In this document: one piece after another, positions 15,881 through 24,421 of the stretch
Layout: every line of letters begins with the position of its first letter
How positions within the stretch are numbered: position 1 is the first letter of the stretch
Source: Clostridiales bacterium
GTDB taxonomy: Bacteria; Bacillota; Clostridia; Oscillospirales; CAG-272
NCBI GenBank assembly: GCA_012522015.1
Contig: JAAYLD010000027.1
Coordinates: 1-33,244, forward strand
Direction: 5' to 3'
Length of the DNA: 33,244 nt
Notes under the pieces: generated by a model
What the model was told of the DNA's origin: nothing
The model's input: only the letters and a program-made list of their open reading frames with translations
Database searches by the model: none
Program-made: the position numbers and the translations under genes

Positions 15881-16722
15881 CCGTATTTGCGAATGAGAAT
15901 GGAAAACTGGCAGATGAACAATTCGAAGAATTAAAGCATGCCGGCAAAAAAAAGGCAAAGAGCAAAAAAACGTCAGCTTTGAGAGTTCTGCTGTTTTTTA
16001 TAACTGTTCTTATAATAATATCTGTCATTATTGCGTTATCATCTCACGCATCTGCTCTGACACTTGAAGAAACGCTTGACTCGCTTCTCGGAGAAGAGTC
16101 GCAAGCTCTGAAAATTATCATTTTACTTACGCTTATTACACTGTTGCCAACGCTTCTCATAATGCTTACGGGCTTTACGCGAATTGTTATCGTTTTATCG
16201 ATGATTCGCAATGCTATCGGGCTTCAAAACATGCCTCCAAACTCTGTAATCATAGGGCTTTCTCTCTTTATAACGTTTTTCGTTATGAGCCCTGCTTTAT
16301 CACAGATTAATGAGGAAGCGTACAAGCCTTATTCCGAAGGAGAAATTAAGTTTGAAGAGTTTGCTGACAAAGCGATGGAGCCGCTTCGCGACTTCATGCT
16401 AAAGCAAACATATAAAACTGATCTAAATATTTTCACCGATTTAGCGGGGATTGAGGAAACAGACAATCTTGATGATATCCCCAATAGAATTGTTATCGTC
16501 TCTTTTATGACGAGCGAGCTTAAGCATGCGTTCGCAATAGGGTTTTTTCTTTACATACCATTTATAGTTATAGATATGATTGTCGCCAGCACACTTATGT
16601 CAATGGGTATGCTGATGTTGCCGCCTGCAATGATATCAATGCCCTTTAAGATTCTCCTTTTTATTTTGGTCGATGGCTGGCAGCTTACTATCGGCACGCT
16701 TATTACAAGCTTTGCTGCGTAG
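15877..16722 (+). CDS. fliP: FliP, export-gate core membrane protein
   Basis: 281 residues. Five FliP subunits form the export pore with FliQ and FliR. A signal-type hydrophobic segment (about 37-58, ending in ALSSHASA) is followed by LPTLLIMLTGFTRIVIVLSM, RNAIGLQNMPPNSVIIGLSL and SMGMLMLPPAMISMPFKILL, all FliP hallmarks. It carries an extra 35-residue, Lys-rich N-terminal segment before the signal, longer than usual. The ATG at 15877 has GGAAGGG before it. An internal TTG in front of RVLLFF would give the usual length but lacks a well-placed Shine-Dalgarno. Confidence 0.95.
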   Translation: MTVFANENGKLADEQFEELKHAGKKKAKSKKTSALRVLLFFITVLIIISVIIALSSHASALTLEETLDSLLGEESQALKIIILLTLITLLPTLLIMLTGFTRIVIVLSMIRNAIGLQNMPPNSVIIGLSLFITFFVMSPALSQINEEAYKPYSEGEIKFEEFADKAMEPLRDFMLKQTYKTDLNIFTDLAGIEETDNLDDIPNRIVIVSFMTSELKHAFAIGFFLYIPFIVIDMIVASTLMSMGMLMLPPAMISMPFKILLFILVDGWQLTIGTLITSFAA

Positions 16723-16827
16723 ATTATGACGGGCTGAGTATGACGCATGATATCCGCTTGAATAGTGCGATGCCGTTTTAGTATCGGGCCCGGTAGAAAA
16801 GATATACGGAGGACATAAAAAGAAAAT

Positions 16828-17100
16828 ATGCTATCACAAATTGAAATATTAACAATAATACGAAATGCTGTATATGTTGTGCTGATGTCCTCACTTCCGA
16901 TGCTTGGCGTCGCACTTGTCATAGGTGTTCTCATCTCAATTTTTCAAGCGACGACACAGATTAACGAGCAGACACTTGCTTTCGCGCCAAAGATAATAGG
17001 CATACTTCTGTCGCTTCTCATTTTCGGTGGTTGGATTATTAACAACCTGACAGATTTTACAACCGATCTATACTCGTCGATAAATGTAATGCTGAGGTAG
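16828..17100 (+). CDS. fliQ: FliQ, export-gate membrane protein
   Basis: 90 residues, exact family size. Two membrane helices (about 15-38 and 52-72) with MLGVALVIGVLISIFQATTQ and NEQTLAFAPKI, the FliQ signature. GGAGGA at 16808-16813 is about 14 nt before ATG, longer than ideal, but an in-frame stop at 16816 excludes an earlier start. The 105-nt fliP-fliQ gap (16723-16827) contains no gene or clear hairpin that I can see. Confidence 0.96.
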   Translation: MLSQIEILTIIRNAVYVVLMSSLPMLGVALVIGVLISIFQATTQINEQTLAFAPKIIGILLSLLIFGGWIINNLTDFTTDLYSSINVMLR

Positions 17101-17106
17101 GGTGTA

Positions 17107-17898
17107 ATGGCAGCAGCGTCTGTCATAAGCGATCACATCGACTATGTATTCCTGCTTTTCTTAAGGGTGAGCGGGCTTCTTATAGGAAGCCCAATATTCG
17201 GAAGAAAAAATGTGCCGTCTATCTTTAAAATAGGTCTTTGCATCATGCTCACAGTCGTATTCGTAATGAGCATTTCAGCACCGGATGTATTCCCGGCATA
17301 TGAGAATCTTTTAAAGTACTTTCTTGTATGTATCCGCGAGCTTCTTTTTGGTGTAGCGATGGGATATGTCCTTACAACAATGTTCGGCCTTGCACTGACA
17401 GCCGGCGGCATTATAGATTATCAGATTGGTTTTTCAATGGCAAGCATATATGATCCTCAAAACAACGTACAGTCTCCGATTACGGGCGGTTTTTTAAACA
17501 TAGTTTTGCTCCTTGTGTTTTTTTCATATGACGGTCACCTCAAGTTGATTGAGATAATGTATAAAACATTCGAAAAAGTCCCTGTTGGAGCCGCAACTGC
17601 TCCAAAGGAAATCCTTTTATGTGCCGCTGAAACGATGTCAAGTTCATTTGTGCTTGCCGTTATGGTTGCCATGCCAGTTATTGCTGCAGGGATGATAGTT
17701 GAGGTTGCAATGGGGATTATTATAAGAACGGTTCCACAGATGAACATGTTTGTTGTTGGAATACCGTTGAGACTTCTAATCGGAATTCTCATGTTAATGC
17801 TATGTATTGCAAGCTTTGTAGGTTTTACGAAAACGATATATTCGAAAGCGTTTGATTATGTCGGTGATATGTTCAATTATCTTGCGGGAATGAAATAA
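17107..17898 (+). CDS. fliR: FliR, export-gate membrane protein
   Basis: 263 residues. Completes the FliP5-Q4-R1 pore. Motifs include FLRVSGLLIGSPIFGRKNVP near the start, ELLFGVAMGYVLTTMFGLAL, AGGIIDYQIGFSMASIYDPQ and MFVVGIPLRLLIGI. About six hydrophobic segments. It lies 6 nt after fliQ and 6 nt before flhB; unlike several Clostridium species, fliR and flhB are not fused. Confidence 0.96.
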   Translation: MAAASVISDHIDYVFLLFLRVSGLLIGSPIFGRKNVPSIFKIGLCIMLTVVFVMSISAPDVFPAYENLLKYFLVCIRELLFGVAMGYVLTTMFGLALTAGGIIDYQIGFSMASIYDPQNNVQSPITGGFLNIVLLLVFFSYDGHLKLIEIMYKTFEKVPVGAATAPKEILLCAAETMSSSFVLAVMVAMPVIAAGMIVEVAMGIIIRTVPQMNMFVVGIPLRLLIGILMLMLCIASFVGFTKTIYSKAFDYVGDMFNYLAGMK

Positions 17899-17904
17899 TT
17901 AATA

Positions 17905-18978
17905 ATGGCGCAAAAGGGAAGTAGTGAAAAAACAGAAAAAGCGTCTCCAAAGAAAAGGCGAGACGCAAGAGAACGAGGAGAGGTACATAAAAGTATCGAC
18001 ATTGTAACGGCTGTTATGCTGTTTATAATGTTCGGCGCGATAAGACTCGGTTTTAGTGGTTTCATGGAGTTTTTACAGACCTTTGTTTATGACCGAATGT
18101 CAAGCGGCGTCGCTGAAAAAGCTGCGAACATAACAGCGCGGTCGGTAATGTCTGATTATAAGAATATATTAATAACTGTTTTGCCATCTGTTATTCCAAT
18201 AATGGCAACGGGAATTGTTTGCGCGGTACTTGCTCATGTTCTTCAAACAGGCCCGCTTTTCGTTACGGCAAAACTGAAGCCGGATTTTAGCAGAATCAAC
18301 CCGGTTAACGGGTTCCAAAGGTTATTTTCGCCCACTATTTTCGTTGAGCTTGCAAAATCCCTTATAAAAGTTGCTGCTCTTACCTATGTTATTTACAAAT
18401 ATATAAAGGCTTACATACCTGATTTTATCAGGATGATTTACACAAGCCCCTCGAAGGCTTTTTCCTATTTGATGACGTCATGTTTTTCAATGGCGATTAC
18501 AATTGCTCTTATTTTGATAAGCCTTTCATTGTTAGATGCCCTTTATCAATGGTGGAAATATGAAAAAGATTTGATGATGACAAAGCAAGAAGTGAAAGAA
18601 GAGTATAAGCTGATTGAAGGTGACCCCCAGATAAAGGGCAAGATAAAGCAAAAACAGCGCAGAATGAGCATGATGCGCATGATGAGAGACTTACGCGAAG
18701 CAACTGTTGTTGTGACAAACCCGGAACATTATGCTGTTGCACTCAGGTATAAGGAAAATATTGATAAAGCTCCTGTTGTCGTCGCGAAAGGTCAGGATTA
18801 TCTTGCACTCAGAATAAAGGAAGTAGCTAAGAAGTATAATATAGCAATCGTTGAAAATAAACCTGTCGCCCGCGCTCTCTATACATCATGTCCGATAGGC
18901 AGTGAAATACCACCTGAGATGTATCAGGCGATCGCAGATATACTTATCTATGTTTATAAAACTACAAATAAAAGATAA
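17905..18978 (+). CDS. flhB: FlhB, export substrate-specificity switch protein
   Basis: 357 residues. The N-terminus has SEKTEKASPKKRRDARERGE, the basic FlhB leader, then four membrane segments (about 30-220) and the cytoplasmic domain with MMRDLREATVVVTNPEHYAVALRY-type sequence and VVVAKGQDYLALRIKEVAK. The autocleavage motif normally NPTH is here NPEH (N272-P273-E274-H275). Asn and Pro, which define the cleavage bond, are kept. The C-terminus IGSEIPPEMYQAIADILIYV is complete. FlhB self-cleavage with FliK switches export from hook to filament proteins. Confidence 0.97.
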   Translation: MAQKGSSEKTEKASPKKRRDARERGEVHKSIDIVTAVMLFIMFGAIRLGFSGFMEFLQTFVYDRMSSGVAEKAANITARSVMSDYKNILITVLPSVIPIMATGIVCAVLAHVLQTGPLFVTAKLKPDFSRINPVNGFQRLFSPTIFVELAKSLIKVAALTYVIYKYIKAYIPDFIRMIYTSPSKAFSYLMTSCFSMAITIALILISLSLLDALYQWWKYEKDLMMTKQEVKEEYKLIEGDPQIKGKIKQKQRRMSMMRMMRDLREATVVVTNPEHYAVALRYKENIDKAPVVVAKGQDYLALRIKEVAKKYNIAIVENKPVARALYTSCPIGSEIPPEMYQAIADILIYVYKTTNKR

Positions 18979-18996
18979 GCATAAAGGTTCGTTTTA

Positions 18997-21033
18997 ATGA
19001 AAAGATCCGATATAATCGTTTCGGGCATAACACTTGGTATTGTACTACTTATAATTATCCCGATATCTACATGGCTTCTTGACGCGCTTTTGATAATCAA
19101 TATAACAGCGTCATTATTTATGATGCTGACGACACTTTTCATAAAAAACGCACTGGAGTTTTCAGTGCTGCCGACGCTTTTACTTCTAACAACGCTCTTT
19201 AGGCTTGCGCTTAACTTATCGGCAACAAAGCTTATTCTAAGCAATGGGGGCAACGCTGGTGAAGTAATCGCCACATTCGGCTCATTTGTCATAAGCGGAA
19301 ACATTGTCGTAGGTATTATTGTATTCATTATCATAATCGCGATTCAATTCGTTGTAATAACAAAAGGTGCCGAGCGTGTTTCGGAGGTTGCTGCCCGCTT
19401 TACGCTTGACGCTATGCCCGGTAAGCAGATGGCAATTGACGCTGATTTAAACACAGGTGTAATTGATGAAGCTACTGCGCGAAAGCGCAGGGATGACATA
19501 CAGCGAGAGGCTGATTTTTACGGCGCTATGGACGGTGCCAGTAAATTTATCAAAGGCGATGCCATACTTTCAATAATTACTACTGCCGTCAACATCATTG
19601 GTGGGCTCGTAGTCGGGCTTACAATGGAAGGCATGGACTTTAAACAAGCCGCTGTTGTTTATACGATGGCAACTGTCGGCAACGGAATCGTCAGCCAGAT
19701 TCCCGCGCTATTAATATCAACGTCAGCAGGTATAGTCGTTACAAGATCAGCGTCGGAAGGCAGTTTTGGTTCGGATTTGTCAAAACAACTGATATCTAAT
19801 CCGAACACAATATTAATATGCGGCGCCGTTTTAGTCCTTATTTGCTTAATACCTGGGTTCCCGAAGCTTCAGATTCTCTCAATAGCAGCCGTTCTTTTAG
19901 TAATAGGGTATCTTCAGATGCGCTCGCAAGCTCAGCCTGTAAAGACAGTCGAAGAAGAAACAGCCAAAATGAGCGCAGAGGAAAAACGCAGGCCTGAAAA
20001 TGTACTCAATCTCCTTCAGGTTGAGCAAATTGAGTTTGAGTTCGGTTATGGTATTGTTCCACTTGTTGACAAAAGCTTGGGCGGGGATTTGCTTGACCGC
20101 GTTATAATGATCCGAAGACAGTGCGCAGTTGACCTTGGAATTATAATACCATCAATTAGAATGAGGGATAATGTAAGGCTTGGGCCAAACGAATATAGGG
20201 TATTGATTAAGGGAAGCGAAGTCGCAAAAGGCGAGGTCATGCCGGATCACTATCTTGCTATAAATACGGACGGGGTCGAGGAAACGATAACTGGAATTGA
20301 AACAACTGAGCCGACATTCGGATTGCCTGCACTTTGGATAACAAAGAAGCAAAGAGAACGCGCTGAACTTCTTGGCTATACGACGATTGATCCGCTGTCT
20401 GTCATAACTACTCATCTAATGGAAGTAATCAAACAGCACAGCAGCGAGCTAATTGACCGTCAGCAGGTCAAAATGCTTATTGATAATCTTGCGCAGCAGC
20501 AGCCAACGCTTGTTGAGGAAGTTGTGCCGAAAATGTTTACATATGGCGACATTCAGAAGATTCTTGTAAGGCTTCTTCGTGAGAATGTACCGATTAAAGA
20601 TATGACGACGATAATTGAAACTCTTGCTGATTATGGCTCAATTACAAAGAATCCGGATGATTTGACCGAGTATGTCAGACAAAACTTAAGCAGGGTAATA
20701 ACGCAGAGGTTCTTCTCGGATGATGATATACTCATTGTTGCCCTTGACTCAAAGGTTGAGCAGATAATACTTGAAAAAACAAAGCTGCTTGACACAGGGA
20801 CAGTTACAATACTTGAACCTGAGCAGCTTCAAGGAATTTACAAGAGCACAAAAGAAATAATAGATAAAGCATCAACTCAAGGGAAGCGGGTTGTTGTGAT
20901 AACAGCTCCAGTTACAAGAGCGAAGTTCAAGAAGATAATTGAGCAGGTAGCCCCAGGGCTTACGGTATTATCATATGCCGAGGTTGAGCCGACAAAACAG
21001 CTTCAGATTGAGAGCATTATAAAACTACCATAA
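18997..21033 (+). CDS. flhA: FlhA, export-gate ring protein
   Basis: 678 residues, full length. Forms a nonameric cytoplasmic ring that docks chaperone-substrate complexes and uses the proton motive force. About eight membrane segments occupy residues 1-310. The family signature LLTTLFRLALNLSATKLIL, then RFTLDAMPGKQMAIDADLN and READFYGAMDGASKFIKGDA, lies in the first third. The cytoplasmic domain runs from about 335 to the end. Shine-Dalgarno is weak (AAAGGTTCG). In many Firmicutes flhF and flhG follow; here fliA comes next after 58 nt. Confidence 0.98.
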   Translation: MKRSDIIVSGITLGIVLLIIIPISTWLLDALLIINITASLFMMLTTLFIKNALEFSVLPTLLLLTTLFRLALNLSATKLILSNGGNAGEVIATFGSFVISGNIVVGIIVFIIIIAIQFVVITKGAERVSEVAARFTLDAMPGKQMAIDADLNTGVIDEATARKRRDDIQREADFYGAMDGASKFIKGDAILSIITTAVNIIGGLVVGLTMEGMDFKQAAVVYTMATVGNGIVSQIPALLISTSAGIVVTRSASEGSFGSDLSKQLISNPNTILICGAVLVLICLIPGFPKLQILSIAAVLLVIGYLQMRSQAQPVKTVEEETAKMSAEEKRRPENVLNLLQVEQIEFEFGYGIVPLVDKSLGGDLLDRVIMIRRQCAVDLGIIIPSIRMRDNVRLGPNEYRVLIKGSEVAKGEVMPDHYLAINTDGVEETITGIETTEPTFGLPALWITKKQRERAELLGYTTIDPLSVITTHLMEVIKQHSSELIDRQQVKMLIDNLAQQQPTLVEEVVPKMFTYGDIQKILVRLLRENVPIKDMTTIIETLADYGSITKNPDDLTEYVRQNLSRVITQRFFSDDDILIVALDSKVEQIILEKTKLLDTGTVTILEPEQLQGIYKSTKEIIDKASTQGKRVVVITAPVTRAKFKKIIEQVAPGLTVLSYAEVEPTKQLQIESIIKLP

Positions 21034-21091
21034 CTGTATAGTTTTTGTGTAGAAAGCACCTTGTATGTGTTGGTAGAGAAGGTTTAGAAAA

Positions 21092-21922
21092 ATGCAAGAA
21101 AATAAAGAAAAAAATGATTATAACGGCAATCTTAACAATCTCGACAACATCAAAAATACCGACAATATTGACAGTGAAAAAGATAATAACGACATTGAAG
21201 CGCTTTGGGATAAGTATTTCGCCACAGGTGATGAAAAGATAAAAAGCGAAATAATATCTCATTATCTGTACATAGTCAATATTATAGTTAAGCGCCTTAT
21301 GCCATACTATCGAGATTACAGCGAAAAGGACGAGCTCATTAATTGCGGTGTGCTCGGGCTTGTAGACGCAGTTAATAAATACGACAGGTCGTTTGGCGTT
21401 AAATTCCAGACTTATGCGACTTCCCGTATCAGGGGCGAAATTATTGATTATATGCGCAAACAAGACTGGGCGCCGACAAGCCTGCGTAAAAAAATAAACA
21501 TTATACAGAATGCGTACGAGGTACTTGAAGCGAGGTATAACAGAAAACCAACGGATGAAGAGATCTCTAAATACCTTGGAATAAAAAAGTCTTCAGTTCA
21601 GAAAGTCCTTCAGAAGTCACATATGTTCAACCTCGTATCATTCGAGTCAATAATATTTGAAAAGAATACAGAAGAATCTGAAAGCTCAATATCTGACGAT
21701 CCTTATCAGCGTCTTGAGGATGAGGTAATTTATGATGCGCTGAAAAAGGTTGTCTCTGAGCTTTCCGAACGAGATAAAATGCTTATAACGCTTCATTATT
21801 ATGAAGGCCTGCCGCTCAAAAACATAGCTGATATTCTTGGAGTCTCCGATTCGAGAGTGTCTCAGTTACATTCAAGAATACTACTTGACATGAAAATGGC
21901 TTTGAAAAATTTCACTGGCTAA
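21092..21922 (+). CDS. fliA: FliA/SigD, sigma-28 factor for late flagellar genes
   Basis: 276 residues. Directs RNA polymerase to late flagellar, stator and chemotaxis promoters and is held by FlgM. Region 2 reads DELINCGVLGLVDAVNKYDR, GVKFQTYATSRIRGEIIDYM and RKQDWAPTSLR; region 3 is PTDEEISKYLGIKKSSVQKV; region 4 is LSERDKMLITLHYYEGLPLK followed by IADILGVSDSRVSQLHSRIL. An Asn/Asp-rich N-terminal extension of about 35 residues (repeats of LDN, IKNTDN) is not conserved. GAAGG lies 10 nt before ATG. Confidence 0.97.
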   Translation: MQENKEKNDYNGNLNNLDNIKNTDNIDSEKDNNDIEALWDKYFATGDEKIKSEIISHYLYIVNIIVKRLMPYYRDYSEKDELINCGVLGLVDAVNKYDRSFGVKFQTYATSRIRGEIIDYMRKQDWAPTSLRKKINIIQNAYEVLEARYNRKPTDEEISKYLGIKKSSVQKVLQKSHMFNLVSFESIIFEKNTEESESSISDDPYQRLEDEVIYDALKKVVSELSERDKMLITLHYYEGLPLKNIADILGVSDSRVSQLHSRILLDMKMALKNFTG

Positions 21923-21960
21923 CTGATGTTGTAAACAAAATGTAAAAAAATAATAATATA

Positions 21961-22013
21961 GTTCTTTTCTTGTTAATTACATAAAAAAGTTATCGATAAA
22001 AACAAGAAAGAAC
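21961..22013 (+). repeat. Imperfect 13/14-bp inverted repeat between fliA and flgF
   Basis: GTTCTTTTCTTGTT (21961-21974) pairs with AACAAGAAAGAAC (22001-22013) with a single bulged base. The 26-nt interior holds the sigma-28-like promoter candidate. No T-run follows, so it is not a standard terminator. The rest of 21923-22065 is AT-rich without a gene. Confidence 0.6.
21973..21999 (+). promoter_or_regulatory. Sigma-28-like promoter candidate before flgF
   Basis: TTAA (21973-21976), 15-nt spacer, ATCGATAA (21992-21999). The -10 matches six of eight consensus bases (GCCGATAA) with intact CGATAA; the -35 matches three of four. It lies 66 nt before the flgF start in the largest gap of this part of the run and inside an inverted repeat. 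Confidence 0.4.
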
Positions 22014-22065
22014 CATTACGTGCCGCATCGGAACATATAGCCTTAAGCATATATGGAGGTATTGT

Positions 22066-22827
22066 ATGGTCAGGGGATTGTACACAGCTGCCACAGGAAT
22101 GATGGTTCAACGAAATAAGATGGATGTGTTGACAAACAATCTTGTCAACGCAGAGACGACCGGTTTCAAAAAAGATACGCTTGTGACGACGACATTCAAC
22201 GAAGAAATAATTAAAAGATTAAACGATCCAAGTGTAAAGGTTTATGGTGGCGTAGATGTTGGCCCATACAGCTACGGCACCCATGTTGATGAAATTGTAA
22301 CAGATTTTTCGAGCGGCGCTTTTGAAGGAACCGGTGTCAGTACTGATCTTGCAATAACAGGCGATGGTTTTTTCACAATTGAAACAGAAGAAGGCGTTCG
22401 CTATACGAGATCTGGCAATTTTTCTGTTGATGGTAATGGCTATCTTGTCACTGCCGATGGACATTACGTCCTTGGAACTGAAGGACGAATTAATATTGGT
22501 ACGACTGAATTTGAAGTGTTGGCAAACGGTGTAATAAATGTCGACGGGCGCAACGTTGGAAGACTGCGCATTGAGACGTTTGAAGATGAAGGCGTGCTTC
22601 GCAAAGAGGGTAATAACCTTTATTATGCTTACGGTGGAGCCGCTGCTGTCCCTGCAAACGGAGCTGTTGTGCGTCAGGGTATGCAGGAGCTTTCAAATGT
22701 AAATGTTATTGATGAAATTACCGATATGATAACGGTTTATCGTAAGTACGAGGCAAGTCAAAAGATTGTCAGCATAACTGATGAGTCGCTTGGTCTTGCT
22801 GTTAAACTTGGAAGCTTAGGAGGTTAA
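22066..22827 (+). CDS. flgF: FlgF-type distal rod protein (FlhO-like)
   Basis: 253 residues. Rod protein of the FlgE/F/G family. MVRGLYTAATGMMVQRNKMD then LTNNLVNAETTGFKKD form the N-terminal signature; DLAITGDGFFTIETEEGVRY and YTRSGNFSVDGNGYLVTADG the core; QGMQELSNVNVIDEITDMIT the C-terminal helix. First of two adjacent rod genes after the sigma factor, as flhO-flhP in Bacillus. Assigning F versus G between the two is by order and length and is less sure than the family. GGAGG precedes the ATG. Confidence 0.88.
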   Translation: MVRGLYTAATGMMVQRNKMDVLTNNLVNAETTGFKKDTLVTTTFNEEIIKRLNDPSVKVYGGVDVGPYSYGTHVDEIVTDFSSGAFEGTGVSTDLAITGDGFFTIETEEGVRYTRSGNFSVDGNGYLVTADGHYVLGTEGRINIGTTEFEVLANGVINVDGRNVGRLRIETFEDEGVLRKEGNNLYYAYGGAAAVPANGAVVRQGMQELSNVNVIDEITDMITVYRKYEASQKIVSITDESLGLAVKLGSLGG

Positions 22828-23594
22828 TGCTTATCATGCAAGCTATTCACACAGCGGCACTTGGCATGAAAACCCAGCAGACAAGGATCGATAACATCGC
22901 AAATAATATTGCTAATATCAACACAGCGGGCTTTAAATCCTCGACTGTGAATTTCAAAGATGCTTTATATACCTTAATCGACAATCCCGATGGGACTGAC
23001 AGCGAAGCTTCGAATCTTCTTCGCGGAAGCGGTGTCCTTACAGCTTCTATAGCGACTGATTTCAGCGATGGCACTATTAATTTCACAGGCCAGGTACTGG
23101 ACTTTGCAATAAGGTGCGACGGATTCTTTATGATTTCCGGTGCAGATGGCGAGCGTTATTACACAAGAAATGGAAGCTTTGCGGTCTCACACGAGGGACA
23201 GAATAATTATCTTGTAACAAACGATGGTTATTATGTGTTAAATAGAAACGGGGAACGGATCAATCTCCCGGGCGACATATCCTCGGTCAGCGCAACAGAA
23301 GATGGCGTACTATACAGCGGGGATGGCTGGTCATCATCGCTTGGAATTGTATCTTTCACAAATCCCGACGGGCTCATGTCTGCCGGAGGTTCACGTTATC
23401 AGGCAACAGAGGTGTCAGGCGAAGCCACAGCATTAAGAGATTTTAGTGTTATTCAAGGCGCTCTTGAAAATTCAAATGTTGACCTTATAAAAGAGTTAAC
23501 ACTGCTGTTGCGCACGCAGAGGGCATATTCGTTCGCAAGCAGCGCCCTGCGTACGGCTGACAGTATGGAAGAATTAGCGAATAATATTCATTAA
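22827..23594 (+). CDS. flgG: FlgG-type distal rod protein (FlhP-like)
   Basis: 255 residues. MQAIHTAALGMKTQQTRIDN, NIANNIANINTAGFKSSTVN-type signature, then DFAIRCDGFFMISGADGERY, YTRNGSFAVSHEGQNNYLVT and the C-terminal ENSNVDLIKELTLLLRTQRA. Its start ATG 22827 shares one base with the flgF stop; AGGAGG (22818-22823) is only 3 nt before it and 12 nt before ATG 22836, so either start is possible. Together with flgF it builds the distal rod below the hook. Confidence 0.88.
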   Translation: MLIMQAIHTAALGMKTQQTRIDNIANNIANINTAGFKSSTVNFKDALYTLIDNPDGTDSEASNLLRGSGVLTASIATDFSDGTINFTGQVLDFAIRCDGFFMISGADGERYYTRNGSFAVSHEGQNNYLVTNDGYYVLNRNGERINLPGDISSVSATEDGVLYSGDGWSSSLGIVSFTNPDGLMSAGGSRYQATEVSGEATALRDFSVIQGALENSNVDLIKELTLLLRTQRAYSFASSALRTADSMEELANNIH

Positions 23595-23636
23595 GTAGAA
23601 GTGGAGCCTCAGTATTAGAATTAAGGAGGCGAGAAT

Positions 23637-24077
23637 ATGCCTTTACAAAAGTGTAGGTATTGTGGCAATATATATAGTACAACAACAAATACCAGTGTAT
23701 GCCAATACTGCATAAATATAGTGGATGATGCTTATTCAAAGGTCAGAGCTTACTTATACAGTGACCCTGAAGAGAGAGATTTTGAGTCCATCCTTAAAGA
23801 AACTGGCATTACGGAAAAAACGCTGAATTATCTGATAGACGAGGGATGGGTTGTCATTGATGGTAGCAAACTTAATGGCAGGAAAAAATGCGTAACATGT
23901 GGAGTTGCAATATCAGAAGGCATATTGTGCAGTGATTGTATGTCAAAGGTATCAGGCATTTTTAAACAGCAAAACAATACAACAAATAAAGAAAAAGCAA
24001 AAAGTACAGATGAAAAAACAAAAACTGAATCATTTAGTGGCACTCTACCACTTGCACATTGGAGAAATGAAAAATAA
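23637..24077 (+). CDS. yvyF: YvyF-like zinc-ribbon flagellar operon protein
   Basis: 146 residues. Two zinc-binding pairs are visible: C6-x2-C9 with C22-x2-C25, and C85-x2-C88 with C98-x2-C101. Between them lies a helix-turn-helix-like stretch (FESILKETGITEKTLNYLID, then EGWVV). This matches the YvyF family encoded directly before flgM in Bacillus. In Bacillus it has been linked to control of flagellar gene expression, but its molecular role is not established; here I infer a regulatory or nucleic-acid-binding role. The C-terminal 40 residues are Lys/Thr/Gln-rich and probably disordered. AAGGAGGCGAG gives a strong ribosome-binding site. Confidence 0.82.
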   Translation: MPLQKCRYCGNIYSTTTNTSVCQYCINIVDDAYSKVRAYLYSDPEERDFESILKETGITEKTLNYLIDEGWVVIDGSKLNGRKKCVTCGVAISEGILCSDCMSKVSGIFKQQNNTTNKEKAKSTDEKTKTESFSGTLPLAHWRNEK

Positions 24078-24095
24078 TAAAATATTAATTTAGTT

Positions 24096-24099
24096 GAGG
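24096..24099 (+). promoter_or_regulatory. Ribosome-binding site fixing a GTG start for flgM
   Basis: GAGG is 9 nt before GTG 24109. The longer frame begins at TTG 24094, which overlaps this site and so cannot use it. Confidence 0.65.
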
Positions 24100-24108
24100 T
24101 TATATATC

Positions 24109-24402
24109 GTGAAGATTAATGGTGTTAATCAAACTGAAAACATATCGAAATATTTAAGCATATTAAAAGGGAACAAACCGAAGGTTAATTTCACCGCTAA
24201 TGTTTCCGATAGCTTTGAAATTTCAGAGGATGCGAAAAAGCTTTCTTCATACATGAGGGTAGCAAAGGATTTGCTTGAAAAATCAGAAATAGAAGATGAG
24301 ATTAATGCTGCCAGAATCATGGAGGAAATCAAGAAAAACGAATACTCAATACATGATGATAAAATTGTAGAGGCAATTATCAGCGGACTTATTAAAGGAT
24401 AA
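24109..24402 (+). CDS. flgM: FlgM, anti-sigma-28 factor
   Basis: 97 residues from GTG 24109. FlgM binds and inhibits FliA until it is exported through the finished hook-basal body. The start MKINGVNQTENISKYLSILK and the C-terminal half (EISEDAKKLSSYMRVAKDLL to VEAIISGLIKG) fit the FlgM pattern: a disordered N-terminus with sigma-binding helices in the second half, including IHDDKIVEAIISGLIKG corresponding to the conserved r.ekVeeiK.aI..G.Y-type end, here with K-G. The preceding gene yvyF and following flgN match the Bacillus order. fliA lies about 2.2 kb upstream, so factor and antagonist are in the same cluster. Confidence 0.93.
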   Translation: MKINGVNQTENISKYLSILKGNKPKVNFTANVSDSFEISEDAKKLSSYMRVAKDLLEKSEIEDEINAARIMEEIKKNEYSIHDDKIVEAIISGLIKG

Positions 24403-24421
24403 TAAAACTGGAGAATGAAAA

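Noticed and set aside
16723-16827. Small gene or regulatory RNA in the fliP-fliQ gap
   Set aside because: Only very short open frames and a chance CGGGCCCG palindrome; no stem, promoter or ribosome-binding site beyond that of fliQ.
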